Assembly (NCBI GenBank): GCA_016720685.1
Contig: JADKKC010000003.1
Span: forward strand, 1 to 64,000
Source of the DNA: Zoogloea sp.
GTDB lineage: Bacteria; Pseudomonadota; Gammaproteobacteria; Burkholderiales; Rhodocyclaceae
Direction of reading: 5' to 3'
DNA: 64,000 nt
Below the pieces are notes generated by a model, which had not been told where the DNA came from, did no database searches, and saw only the letters and a list, made by a program, of their open reading frames with translations. Below are positions 8,868 through 17,659 of this stretch, piece after piece. Both the position numbers and the translations under genes were made by a program. Within the stretch, counting starts at the first letter, position 1, and each line of letters starts with the position of its first letter.

Positions 8868-9878
8868 TCAGGCTTCTTCCTTCAGCCAGCGGGCGGCTTC
8901 AAGCGCGTAGTAGGTGAGGATGCCGTCGGCGCCGGCGCGCTTGAAAGCCAGCAGCGCTTCCATCGCACAGGCCTTGTCGTCCAGCCAGCCGTTGGCCGAC
9001 GCCGCTTTCAGCATCGCGTACTCACCGCTCACCTGGTAGACGTAGGTGGGCACCTGCAGCTCGGTTTTTACGCGGCGAACGATATCGAGGTAAGGCATGC
9101 CGGGCTTCACCATGAACATGTCGGCACCTTCCGAGATATCCAGCGCCACTTCGCGCAGCGCCTCGTCGGAATTCGCCGGGTCCATCTGGTAGGTGTATTT
9201 GTTGCCCTTGCCCAGATTGCCGGCCGAGCCGACCGCATCGCGGAAAGGGCCGTAGAAGCTCGACGCATACTTGGCCGAATAGGCCAGGATGCGGGTGTAG
9301 ATCTGCTCTGCGCCGTCCAGCTCGGCACGGATACGGGCCACGCGGCCATCCATCATGTCGGACGGTGCAACCACGTCGGCACCCGCCCGTGCGTGGCACA
9401 AAGCCTGTTTGGCCAGCACTTCGAGGGTTTCATCGTTGAGAACGTAACCCGTTTCGTCGATCAGGCCGTCCTGGCCGTGACTGGTGTAGGGATCGAGCGC
9501 CACATCGGTGATCACGCCGAGATCCGGAAAGCGCGCCTTGAGCGCCTGCACAACCCGCGGCACCAGGCCATCGGGATTGAAGGCCTCGGCGGCATCGAGG
9601 GATTTCTTGCCATCCTCGACCACCGGGAAGAGCGCCAGCGCCGGCACGCCAAGCGACACCGCCTCCTCGGCGATGCGCAGCAGATTGTCGAGGGAGACGC
9701 GACTGACCCCGGGCATCGACGCCACGGGCTGGACGATCTGCTCGCCTTCGAGCACGAACACCGGATAGATCAGGTCGTCCGCCGACAGGCGATGCTCGCG
9801 CATCAAACGGCGGGAAAAATCATCGCGACGCATGCGACGCATGCGGGTCGCGGGAAAGGCAGACTGGACTTGCTTCAT
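8868..9878 (-). CDS. hemB: Delta-aminolevulinic acid dehydratase (porphobilinogen synthase)
   Basis: HemB condenses two 5-aminolevulinate molecules to porphobilinogen in heme synthesis. The 336-residue protein has both active-site lysines: YSAKYASSFYGPFRDAVGS (Lys203) and FMVKPGMPYLD (Lys258, Schiff-base position). The start MKQVQSAFPATR at 9878 fits the family; a longer frame upstream has no homology-like content. The Asp-rich zinc motif of animal enzymes is replaced by DVALDPYTSHGQDG, as in Mg-type bacterial enzymes. It is convergent with the NlpC/P60 gene and diverges from the small-RNA candidate at 9953. Confidence 0.97.
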   Translation of the reverse strand: MKQVQSAFPATRMRRMRRDDFSRRLMREHRLSADDLIYPVFVLEGEQIVQPVASMPGVSRVSLDNLLRIAEEAVSLGVPALALFPVVEDGKKSLDAAEAFNPDGLVPRVVQALKARFPDLGVITDVALDPYTSHGQDGLIDETGYVLNDETLEVLAKQALCHARAGADVVAPSDMMDGRVARIRAELDGAEQIYTRILAYSAKYASSFYGPFRDAVGSAGNLGKGNKYTYQMDPANSDEALREVALDISEGADMFMVKPGMPYLDIVRRVKTELQVPTYVYQVSGEYAMLKAASANGWLDDKACAMEALLAFKRAGADGILTYYALEAARWLKEEA

Positions 9879-9919
9879 GGGGGTCTCACAGTGCTTACAT
9901 CCGGAAACGAATTGTAGTG

Positions 9920-9947
9920 GGAACTTTCCCCCCGGCGCACGCACTAA
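9920..9947 (+). promoter_or_regulatory. Sigma-E-like promoter for the 9953 small-RNA candidate
   Basis: GGAACTT at 9920-9926 matches the -35 element recognised by RpoE-type extracytoplasmic sigma factors. After a 16-base spacer comes ACTAA at 9943-9947, close to the TCTAA/TCAAA form of the -10. A start six to seven bases later falls at about 9953-9954, exactly where the first hairpin begins. The elements are read directly; assignment to a sigma-E factor is inference from E. coli-like consensus. Confidence 0.5.
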
Positions 9948-9952
9948 CGAAC

Positions 9953-10050
9953 AGATGGTGATGAGCCATCTCCCGCTACACCTCCCTGAGCGGGTGCCTT
10001 GAGCAAGCAAGGCATTTTGACCCCCGGCCTCCCCTCGCCGGGGGTTTTTT
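9953..10050 (+). ncRNA. Candidate small RNA, four stem-loops, antisense side of hemB leader
   Basis: About 98 bases between the hemB start and the end of the polysaccharide cluster fold into four consecutive hairpins: GATGG/CCATC (9954-9970), CCCGCT/AGCGGG (9972-9994), TGCCTTG/CAAGGCA (9995-10014), and a terminator stem of eight pairs (10021-10044) followed by six T. The loops of hairpins 2 and 4 carry CCTCCC and CTCCCCTC, sequences complementary to ribosome-binding sites. There is no plus-strand gene before or behind, so this is not a leader. The layout fits an Hfq-type regulatory RNA; the idea that it is expressed is inference. I do not recognise it as a named family. Confidence 0.5.
10021..10050 (+). 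terminator. Strong intrinsic terminator
   Basis: CCCCCGGC (10021-10028) pairs with GCCGGGGG (10037-10044) around an eight-base C/T-rich loop and is followed by TTTTTT. The T run is on the plus strand, so it ends a plus-strand transcript; no T run follows the stem on the minus strand. Confidence 0.85.
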
Positions 10051-10054
10051 ATGA

Positions 10055-11135
10055 CTAATCGCTGAGCCCTAGTTCTTCACGAATTACTTCAAGATAACGC
10101 ATACCGAATTTCCTATCTGGCTCCAGATAATTTCCTTCTGCCCACTCATTCCAAGACTTGACGAAAACCAGTCTCTGATCCGCCGGAACACCGCTCGTTA
10201 TTGAAAGAGCTTTTTTAAAATGCACACGGAATAATTCCGGATCAGAGTTATGTAAAACCAAGCCGTTTTTTCCACTTCGCGGCGTATTATCCCAGTTTGG
10301 AATGACGCAGGGATACTTTGACACCCCATCGATCTCATCTGGAAGCAATGAGTCTAGAATTTTTCCATACTCATAACTGGTCGGAAATTTACGCGCGATC
10401 TCATATTTTTGCTTAAGCCACTTTAGAGGGTGCCGACGCGAAACCCAAGCTCTTCTCACCGAAGGCAGTTGAGGAAGTACCGCGGCATCAAATCCAGATT
10501 TTTGCGGCTCCCAGCTTAAATCGTCAGTAACGCCTATCAAATGCAATCCACCCAACCCGGCAGACATTGCCATCTCACGCCACATGTCAGTGGTCTTCTG
10601 AACATCAGGAAGTTTATCTGGCCGGTAAATGAGAAATACTGGCTTGCCATTTACCCTGACGTGACGTTTATCGGAAAAGGCTGGAAGTAAATATTCAAAG
10701 TGGGCGCGATGGTCGTCCACTCCGGGATACGTCTGCTCAACAAGTATCCTCTTTGGACTACCGTGCCAGACACCAGTCCAAGTCTCATTTGCCCAGCAGA
10801 GGCAAAATGGGAAATCAGGCTCACCAGAGCGTACCACATCCTCAACTGGACGCTGCAGAACCTGCCTTCCTGCGAACCAGTAATGGTAATAACAGAATGC
10901 CTCTATGCCATACTGGCGTGCCATATCAGCTTGCTGCGCCCGTGTTTCAGGAACCCGAAGATCATAGAAACCCAAGTCCGCCGGCAAGTGCGGCTGGTAA
11001 TGTCCTGGAAAAAGCGGCTTTGCCTTTGCAACATTGGTCCCACTCAGTAAAGCCCTTACCCCACCACTCGTCATTTTCCGGGATTGGGTGATACTGAGGA
11101 AGATAAAATGCAATAAGCCTAGGAATATTGTTCAT
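10055..11135 (-). pseudogene. WbsX-like glycosyltransferase / GH99-like protein, frame broken
   Basis: The conserved start of WbsX-type proteins (IAFYLPQYHPIPENDEWWGK) is encoded from the ATG at 11135, ending ...GFTEW. The rest (TNVAKAKPLFPGHYQPHL, later CWANETWTGVW and VKSWNEWAEGNYLEPD) lies in another frame. One extra base in the GGG run (CCC at 11039-11041 on the plus strand) joins them exactly; without it the protein would be about 359 residues, a normal length. WbsX proteins occur in O-antigen and capsule clusters and carry a GH99-like domain. The gene is the last of the polysaccharide block and is much richer in A/T than its neighbours, which suggests transfer. Real mutation or sequencing error cannot be separated here. 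Confidence 0.8.
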
Positions 11136-11258
11136 GATTTATTAAAAAATACATTCGTCGATATTATGAGTTTAACCTATACTCTATCTTGCAAAAACAA
11201 TACAAACCTTCTATTTCACCTAACCTTAATTAAGAAAAATAATATCTTAAAGTGGAAA
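11136..11258. other. AT-rich gap
   Basis: This 123-base gap between the WbsX-like gene and the next glycosyltransferase is strikingly A/T-rich compared with the GC-rich genome (runs such as AAAAAAT and AATTAAGAAAAATAATAT). No gene or clear hairpin terminator is seen. It may be the edge of a transferred piece and could hold a promoter for the WbsX-like gene. Confidence 0.5.
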
Positions 11259-12482
11259 TTATTTCCTATCCAGAAACAAGGACCGCCAGCGAGGAACAAG
11301 GCCTGCCGGCATTCTGGATTTACGAATTTCCTGCATGACTCCGGCCTGACACAGATAGCGGCGGGCGTCCTGATTGTTCACCAGCTTTTCCATGCGGCTT
11401 TCCAGTTCTTTCAGGTTCTCGCCCAACTCGCCAATATCCCCGAAGCGGGTCTCAAGGTCGTCGAATATGGGTGAGCGCAGTGCGATGAGCGGCTTTCCTG
11501 CGGCGACCGCGTCCAGCAGGGTGCCACTTGCAGAATATCGATAAAGCTCAGGACTATAGGGCATGCACACGTAGTCGACTGCCTCAAGTGCCGCGCGAAA
11601 CGCGGCTCGACTGATTTTTTTCCGGCTCGGCTGGCGTGCGAGGCAGGAAAGGTCGAGATCATATCGCTCCGGAGGCAGCCAGCCGATTGCGTGAAACTCG
11701 ATCTTTCCGGGGAAACGCCGCGTCAGACTGCGGGCGAGATCAACAAAACTGTCGAAGCCCTTCTTGGTTTCCGCTGCGCCGAGAAAACCAACCCTGACCG
11801 GACGCGACACCTCGGCATCATCAGGGGCCGGCGCGGTGCTTTCTGCAAAGTGCGAACTTCCTTCTGCGGTTGGCAGCGGGTGAGGCAAGGAAACCATCTG
11901 TTTCTCAAACTCGGGCGCGACATCGAGCAATGCCTGGCGGATCGAGTCTTCCAGCACGACAAAGCGCGTCATGGAGGGTGCCGCAGCCATTGCCGAGCGC
12001 AATTGGGTCGCGCGAATGAGAGGGTTGCGGGCACGCCAACCCGCAAGTTCGGAGCCATTGCCGTGCAGAACAGCGGCGAATTGCCGAAATGCCCGCGGAT
12101 ATCGCAGGCTGTTGAGACGCAGTGCATAAAGCGTCGCCGGGGCGATATCGGCAAGAACAAGCTTGCCCTTTCCTTCGCAGCGCCTGAAAACCTGCTCAAG
12201 GTTGCGATAATCTGCCTTCAGGCGGGCCATGAACCGGGTTCCCGGAGGCGGAGGCACAATCGGAATGATCTGCGCCTTCTGCCAGATATCCTTCGATACA
12301 AGCTCGGAAAGGCCATCAAGGTGGCCTTTTTCGGCCGCGATCACAAGCTTGCAGTCAGGTTCCGCGGCAAATGCGGTTTCTATGATTCCAGCGTTAACCG
12401 GAACATGAGAAAGACCATGATTGAACGGATCGACAAAGACAATCATTCCTGAACCTGCTTCAATTTTGCTCACGCTTTTCAT
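11259..12482 (-). CDS. GT-B glycosyltransferase
   Basis: A 407-residue putative cytoplasmic glycosyltransferase of the GT-B fold, probably family 4. The N-terminal half is divergent (acceptor side). The C-terminal half has the Rossmann pattern VRVGFLGAAETKKGFD and the donor-binding helix region YRYSASGTLLDAVAAGKPLIAL, ending in a sugar-nucleotide-binding layout without the usual E-x7-E in clean form. I chose ATG 12482, which overlaps the upstream gene's stop (ATGA) and has GGAG about 8 bases before it; a GTG three codons earlier is less likely. It belongs to the variable end of the polysaccharide cluster; donor and acceptor sugars are unknown. Confidence 0.78.
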   Translation of the reverse strand: MKSVSKIEAGSGMIVFVDPFNHGLSHVPVNAGIIETAFAAEPDCKLVIAAEKGHLDGLSELVSKDIWQKAQIIPIVPPPPGTRFMARLKADYRNLEQVFRRCEGKGKLVLADIAPATLYALRLNSLRYPRAFRQFAAVLHGNGSELAGWRARNPLIRATQLRSAMAAAPSMTRFVVLEDSIRQALLDVAPEFEKQMVSLPHPLPTAEGSSHFAESTAPAPDDAEVSRPVRVGFLGAAETKKGFDSFVDLARSLTRRFPGKIEFHAIGWLPPERYDLDLSCLARQPSRKKISRAAFRAALEAVDYVCMPYSPELYRYSASGTLLDAVAAGKPLIALRSPIFDDLETRFGDIGELGENLKELESRMEKLVNNQDARRYLCQAGVMQEIRKSRMPAGLVPRWRSLFLDRK

Positions 12483-13735
12483 TTGGCGCACTCCGATGCA
12501 GCAGCCTCGTGAATTGCCAGAATCCTGGATGAAATCGCAGTCTGCGCGTAAATTTCTTCAATTTTTTTACGGCCGGCACGGGCAATTTCCGCAGCCAGCG
12601 ACTCATCGCCCGCCAGTCTCGAGAAAGCCTCCGAAAACTCTTCACGGGTATTGGCGATAAGCAGATCCTGATCGTGCCTGAGTTCCAGGCCCTCTGCCCC
12701 GATGGTCGACGACACAACCGGTAATTGCCACGCAGCGGCTTCGAGGATCTTTATCCGGGTACCTCCACCGCTGCGCAGCGGAACGATCACCGCATCGGCC
12801 CATTGGTAATGCTCATCGAGAGACGGCGCATCGGAAACCAGATCCAGGCCGGCTTTTCTGGCCATCTCCACCAGATAAGCGGGCGGACGTCGCCCCACGA
12901 TACGCCACGTCACCCCCTGGGGAACAGCCTCTGCGACGTGACTCGCCAGGCCCTGCGCCAGCACTTCGAGTGCATCCTGATTTGGCGCATAGTCCAGGCT
13001 GCCGACGAACAATATCTTGAAGGCCCCTTCCCTGCGTCGCTCGGGCAAGGCATCAGGGAGCCTTATGCCATTGGGCATTTCTGCGACATTTCCGTCACCC
13101 AGCCGGGCCGCCAATTCGCGACGATCCGCGGCCGAGCACACCAGCACCCGATTAGCCCGTGAAACCACCTGCTTCTCGGCTTTGACCAGTTTGGCCGCCT
13201 CACGCCGCCGAACCGCACTGGTCAGGCGGCCGAGTTGCGGCCGCTGCAATTCGGTAAGGCGCAGCAAGGCCTTGGACTCGATATCGTCGAGATCGAGCAC
13301 CAATGGAACCTTTACCGGCAACACCTTGCTGGCGATCTGCATCATCGACAAACGGAAAACATGCGCCTGGTCAAACTGCACAGAACCCAGCCACGCCTTG
13401 ATATCACGCAGCCAAGCCTTGGGTACCCAGCCGAGTTCGAGGGGGTTCGGCCAGAGAAACTGGGCAATTTCGCGGGCGCCGGACGGCAATGACCGGATCC
13501 GGCCCGCCACGCTGTTTCGGTCGTCGTTTCCGAGCCCCCTCACCCAGACTCTTTCGCAAAGACTGCGCATCTCGGGCGGGACGCTCTGTTCGGTAACAGA
13601 AGGATTCTGGCTGACGATAAGCAGCGTCACACGATAAGTCTTCGACAAGGCTTCCAGAGCCATTCCGGCACGCATGCTGGCGCCGTTGCCTGACACCATG
13701 GGAACAACAGGCGTCAGAAACAGGAGAGATCGCAT
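12479..13735 (-). CDS. GT4-type glycosyltransferase
   Basis: A 418-residue GT-B glycosyltransferase. The N-terminus MRSLLFLTPVVPMVSGNGA has the glycine-containing acceptor loop. The C-terminal domain begins near FKILFVGSLDYAPNQDALEV and has the donor-site motif VPLRSGGGTRIKILEAAAW, as in Glyco_trans_1_4 proteins. The middle segment VLDLDDIESKALLRL is also typical of the XrtA-linked stp1 group, to which this protein is a plausible distant relative. It is translationally coupled to the downstream glycosyltransferase (four-base overlap). The specific sugar is unknown. Confidence 0.83.
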   Translation of the reverse strand: MRSLLFLTPVVPMVSGNGASMRAGMALEALSKTYRVTLLIVSQNPSVTEQSVPPEMRSLCERVWVRGLGNDDRNSVAGRIRSLPSGAREIAQFLWPNPLELGWVPKAWLRDIKAWLGSVQFDQAHVFRLSMMQIASKVLPVKVPLVLDLDDIESKALLRLTELQRPQLGRLTSAVRRREAAKLVKAEKQVVSRANRVLVCSAADRRELAARLGDGNVAEMPNGIRLPDALPERRREGAFKILFVGSLDYAPNQDALEVLAQGLASHVAEAVPQGVTWRIVGRRPPAYLVEMARKAGLDLVSDAPSLDEHYQWADAVIVPLRSGGGTRIKILEAAAWQLPVVSSTIGAEGLELRHDQDLLIANTREEFSEAFSRLAGDESLAAEIARAGRKKIEEIYAQTAISSRILAIHEAAASECAK

Positions 13736-13854
13736 TTTGGCCCTTCACCCATAACTTCACTTTTCCGGCACGCCTGGAAAGACATTGATGCAGCAATCCG
13801 TCTTGATCAACATCCGCCCAGGCGGGGAGAATTTGTTTAAATACGCCCTGAAAT
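13736..13854 (-). other. Short gap in the polysaccharide block
   Basis: A 119-base gap between the flippase and the next glycosyltransferase. No gene, no convincing promoter pair and no hairpin with a T run are visible. Confidence 0.4.
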
Positions 13855-15292
13855 CTAGGCAGGCCGCCAACCCTTCACCAATTTCATCACTTCGATGAAC
13901 AAGGGGTGACGCAAGGCTGCGTAGCCGGCCAGGACGCACACCGCCACGACGGGGCCAACGACCAGTATCAGCTGCACGTACGAGGCATTCCACTGATGGG
14001 CCAGGGCAAGAGCCCCCCAGCAGCAGGCAATAGTCACCGCCGTGATGGACAGATTGGTCTTGATCACGACCCAATAATCCGCCCAGCCCACATTGATTGT
14101 CGGCCAGACAACCAAAGAACAGATAAACGTCCCAAACAACTGAGTTACGACCAAGGCCACCGCAACGCCAACGAGCCCCCACATCGCACCGACAGTTACC
14201 GCAACAATCCTGAAAATTTCGGTGAAAACGGTAGCCTTGACTTGTTTATCCATCGACCCCTTGGCCATGACCAGTTCGTACTGAAACGAGAACGGCAAAC
14301 CGAGGGCGTATTGCAGACTAAGAATCTGGAGCGGCAACACAATACCGAGCCATTTATCGCCATAAAGAGCGAGAGTAAGCGGCTCGGCAAAAAAGGCAAG
14401 ACCGACAAAAGCAGGCCATCCAAGCCCGGTGACCAAGGCAGCAAGCCGCAAGTGTATCGCCAGCGGATTACCCTTCTCGCGCTGCAGCTGCGAGAAATAG
14501 GACAGAGCGACAGCACCAAAGCCGCTCATCAAAACATCATAGACGTTATAAGCAAGTCCTGAGGCACGCGACATGAGACCAGCAGCCCCAAGGCCCTGCA
14601 TTCTGCCGAGAAGAAAATCGGAATAGCGCGAACTGATATCCCAGAGAACCGACATGCCTGTTGTTTGCGAGCCGAAACGAATCATGTCTCGCCCACCCGT
14701 AAAACGCGGTCGAATGATGGCAGGCGCCGGCCCCAAGAGGATTGACAATCCCAAGCTGAAAAGCGGAGAGCACCACCGCACCCCAAGCAAGGCTATAGGC
14801 ACCAAAACCCAGCCAGGCAAGGCCCAGGGTGACAAAGAAACCCAGAGTCACGGAGATGACGTTGATGCGGGCCAGGAGATCGAACTGCATCTGGCGCCGG
14901 ATCAACGCGTTATTCACCGTACCAAAGGGCAACAGGAACAAATTGAGAGACAGTATGCACACGAGGTCCGCGACTTCGTCCGTGCGAAAAAACACGGCCA
15001 GGGGTTGTGCCACTGCCACCAGGACAAGACCCAGGCCCCCCCCGAGCAGCAGGGTCAGACCAAAGGCACAGGACTCATGGTGTTTTTCAAGCGTGGGGCT
15101 GCGGATCAGGAATGCCGAAGCACCAAGCTCTCTGAAACTGGTCGCCACGCCTGCAACCGACATGGCCACGGAGAAGGCGCCGAGATCTGCCGGCGACAGC
15201 AGCCGCGAGACGACGATGGTAGAGATGAACGCTATTACGAAACCGTAATAGCGCTGGAGAGTCGAGAAAATTACAGCGCGCCGGATGGACAT
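13855..15292 (-). pseudogene. Oligosaccharide flippase (Wzx-type), frame broken
   Basis: A polytopic membrane protein that would flip lipid-linked repeat units across the inner membrane. The first part (from ATG 15292, MSIRRAVIFSTLQRYYGF, with LLSPADLGAFSVAMSV) reads to about 14750, and the rest (LSILLGPAP, then FTGGRDMIRFGSQTTGMSVL to the end at 13855) is in another frame. Removing one base from the GGG run (CCC at 14750-14752 on the plus strand) gives one continuous protein of about 478 residues with some twelve to fourteen membrane segments, the normal size for Polysacc_synt_3 flippases. The total span leaves a remainder of one base. If real, the break would stop this flippase. Confidence 0.82.
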
Positions 15293-15582
15293 GTTTATTT
15301 TTATTGACCAGAATATGAGGAAGCAGGATTTCCCGAGCTTTTTGCGTTCAAAGCGTTTGTCTTCATGCTGCCGTTTTCTGGTGGTTCGGTATTCAAGCCC
15401 GTTTATTTGAAGGCGACGGAGCTTCGGTGAGCCTATTCGGCAAGCCTTGGAACCCGGTAGTCCGGACGCCCTAACCGCAGTGCGCCCTGATTACCGCCTG
15501 CAGCCCCGGCCGACTGGCGCATCCAGATCCGGAAGAGGCGAGGCAGATAACCCGCGTCGCCCCCGGCCGGATTTTCAGGTTT
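15293..15582. other. Non-coding gap inside the polysaccharide block
   Basis: This 290-base stretch lies between the flippase and the VpsJ-like gene, both on the minus strand. I see no supported gene. The end next to the flippase is A/T-rich (around 15295-15320) and is the likely place for a flippase promoter, but no clear -35/-10 pair is present. No intrinsic terminator follows the VpsJ-like gene. Confidence 0.4.
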
Positions 15583-16770
15583 TCACTTTGCCTTCGCTTG
15601 ACCGGTCAGCCCGTAATGGCCACCGTTTCTGTTCGCCATGTCCATCATCAAAGCATCTGCGTAAAACTTGGTTGCCCAGTTAGGGTATTGCCAGGGGTGA
15701 TAGCCGCCGTCGATAGGATGAGAACCCTTGATGCCACCGATCGCATTGCTGTCTTCGGCGGAAAGGGGCTGGGTGCGCTTGACGAAGCCGAGGATGCGCG
15801 TCGTCGCGTCGCGGTAGCGCGTTTCACCGGTAATCTGGAACAGGCGCCCCCAGTTGATGCCGAGTTGGCAGTCGCCGGTCAGGCAGGACCACTTTACGGT
15901 AGGACTCCACTGGTCGTTGAAGCGCCCCGGCATGAAGCCGTCGGGCGGCAGCGCGGCCAACATCGCGTCACCGATCTTGCGGGCTACGGCCATGAAATCC
16001 TCGCGCCCGGCATAGGCGCCGATTTCCATCAGGCCACGCATGGAATAGGCGATCGTGTGGGTATAGGGCTGGGTGCTGTCCTGCAGGCAGTTGGATTCGA
16101 GCCAGCCATTGGCGCGGGCCTGAGTCAGCGCCCATTCGCAGTTGCGCACCGCCGCATCCAGAAAACGCTTCTCGCCGGTGATTTCGTGGGTGCGGGCCAG
16201 GCCCCAAGCCGAACGCGTGTTGTAGGTGTTGACCGAGCTTCCCGCCATGGTCATCGGGGAGCCGAACTGACGCCAGCAGCCATCGTCGTCCATGATGTCG
16301 CACAGCCAGTTGCAGGCGCGCGCCGCGGCATCGCGGTAGCGATCGTCCTGCTCTTCCTCAAAGGCGCGCACCCAGCCGAAGATCACTTGCCCGGTATTGA
16401 ACACGGTGGGCTTGTCGGAATCGCCGAGGGCGCCGGCAAGCACGCCGCCGCCCGGCAGCTGGATGTCGATTTCCCAGTCGGCCATGCGACGGGCCCGCAC
16501 GCGGGAGTCGTCATCGCCGGCGATGTCGGCGTAGCGGTAGAGGGTGGGAATGATGTAGCCGGTCGTCTCGGGGTAGGAGGGCGCCCAGTGGCGCGATTTG
16601 ACGAGATAGGTCTGGGCCACGCCACCGTTTCCGGTGACGTCCTGTGCGTGCTTCAGCCAGGCGATCGCCGCATCGAGGTGGACGCGGTTGTCTGCGGGCG
16701 TGGTCATGCCGATGCCGAACCTGTCTTTCAGGACAAGCTGCTTCTGGCGGAGGGTTTCGCTGATACTCAT
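15583..16770 (-). CDS. VpsJ-like (alpha/alpha)6-barrel polysaccharide protein
   Basis: A 395-residue soluble protein without signal peptide. Repeated helical units with W/G-rich turns (HLDAAIAWLKHAQD, RARRMADWEIDIQLPGG, GLARTHEITGEKRFLDAA, WSCLTGDCQLGINWGRLFQ) fit an (alpha/alpha)6 toroid as in the VpsJ-like proteins of exopolysaccharide clusters and in sugar epimerases and terpenoid-cyclase-like folds. A role in sugar modification, such as epimerisation, or as a cytoplasmic glycan hydrolase is possible but not shown. I chose ATG 16770 (MSISETLRQKQ); the open frame above it is not coding-like. It lies 37 bases downstream of the AAC(3)-like gene, probably in one operon. Confidence 0.7.
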   Translation of the reverse strand: MSISETLRQKQLVLKDRFGIGMTTPADNRVHLDAAIAWLKHAQDVTGNGGVAQTYLVKSRHWAPSYPETTGYIIPTLYRYADIAGDDDSRVRARRMADWEIDIQLPGGGVLAGALGDSDKPTVFNTGQVIFGWVRAFEEEQDDRYRDAAARACNWLCDIMDDDGCWRQFGSPMTMAGSSVNTYNTRSAWGLARTHEITGEKRFLDAAVRNCEWALTQARANGWLESNCLQDSTQPYTHTIAYSMRGLMEIGAYAGREDFMAVARKIGDAMLAALPPDGFMPGRFNDQWSPTVKWSCLTGDCQLGINWGRLFQITGETRYRDATTRILGFVKRTQPLSAEDSNAIGGIKGSHPIDGGYHPWQYPNWATKFYADALMMDMANRNGGHYGLTGQAKAK

Positions 16771-16807
16771 CGCGGTTTCCAGGTCTGATTCAAATTGGCT
16801 ATTGGGG

Positions 16808-17659
16808 TCAGGCGTTCGGCGTTGCCGCCGGAGCGTCGAAGAAATGCCCGCCGGTGCTGACAAAACGCGCCGACTCGCGGCTGTGGTCCGCCGCCCGGAT
16901 CCAGGTCAGGCGCGTGTTGCCGATCTTCCCGACATGCAGGACGCCCGTGTTCTCAAGGTGTTCAACCAGGCGGGATTCCCGGCGCAGGCTGTTGGCCTGG
17001 GCCGAGATGACCTTGACGGAACAATCGATCTGCCGGTCGTTGCGGTCGATCACGACACCCGGACGGTTGTCGGGCTCGTAGAGTGCGCACGGCAGCGTTG
17101 AGGCGAGTTGATCCTCGACGAAATGGGTGTAGGTGAAGCTGGCAAACGGCGCATCGAAACCCAGGATCAGCGCGTCACGCTCGAGCAGGCGGGCAAACGG
17201 CGATGCGGCACCGAAAGGCTTTTCGGCGTTCTCGTGGCCTTCGATAAAAGCCTCGGCATCGCGGCCCCAGGCCAACAGAGGATGCGTGACACTCAGGCTG
17301 CGGCAAACATGTTCACTGCGCCGGAACACCTCTGAAATGAGACCCATCATCGACGGACTGCGGCGCACGTTCATGGGCTTGCCCTTGGCCAGCCACTGTG
17401 CCGAACTCATGTTGTGGTACGGCATCGAGGTCATCACGAGAAGACCTTCGGGCCCGACCGCTTCCTTGAGCGCCCGGACCACGTCGGCGGGCTTGCCCTG
17501 GAAGCCGTTGAAGGGCAACCAGGAGGAATGGACGATCAGCGTGCAGCCCGGCACGACGCCGCAGGCCTTCAACTGCCGGACGAGCTTGTCCGGGCCGTAG
17601 GCCCAAACGGTTTTGGCGGCGGTCTGCCTGACCCATTGCTTGAGGGCTTTGACGCTCAT
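16808..17659 (-). CDS. AAC(3)-family N-acetyltransferase of the polysaccharide cluster
   Basis: A 283-residue protein of the aminoglycoside 3-N-acetyltransferase (YokD/FrbF-like) fold: VHSSWLPFNGFQGKPADVV near residue 43, PEGLLVMTSMPYHN, the SPSMMGLISEVFRR segment and the conserved THPLLAWG loop, with the catalytic-type His in TYTHFVEDQL. Such proteins acetylate amino groups using acetyl-CoA. Its place between a glycosyltransferase (four-base overlap) and a VpsJ-like gene suggests it acts on an amino sugar of the exopolysaccharide, not on antibiotics. This is inference from context; the substrate is unknown. Confidence 0.8.
   Translation of the reverse strand: MSVKALKQWVRQTAAKTVWAYGPDKLVRQLKACGVVPGCTLIVHSSWLPFNGFQGKPADVVRALKEAVGPEGLLVMTSMPYHNMSSAQWLAKGKPMNVRRSPSMMGLISEVFRRSEHVCRSLSVTHPLLAWGRDAEAFIEGHENAEKPFGAASPFARLLERDALILGFDAPFASFTYTHFVEDQLASTLPCALYEPDNRPGVVIDRNDRQIDCSVKVISAQANSLRRESRLVEHLENTGVLHVGKIGNTRLTWIRAADHSRESARFVSTGGHFFDAPAATPNA

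Noticed and set aside
11039..14752. Phase variation by slippage in G runs
   Set aside because: The runs at the frame breaks have only three bases, too short for the usual slippage switches.
16808..17659. Aminoglycoside resistance gene
   Set aside because: The fold matches AAC(3), but overlap with a glycosyltransferase gene and the cluster context make a polysaccharide role far more likely. No mobile element or integron is near.
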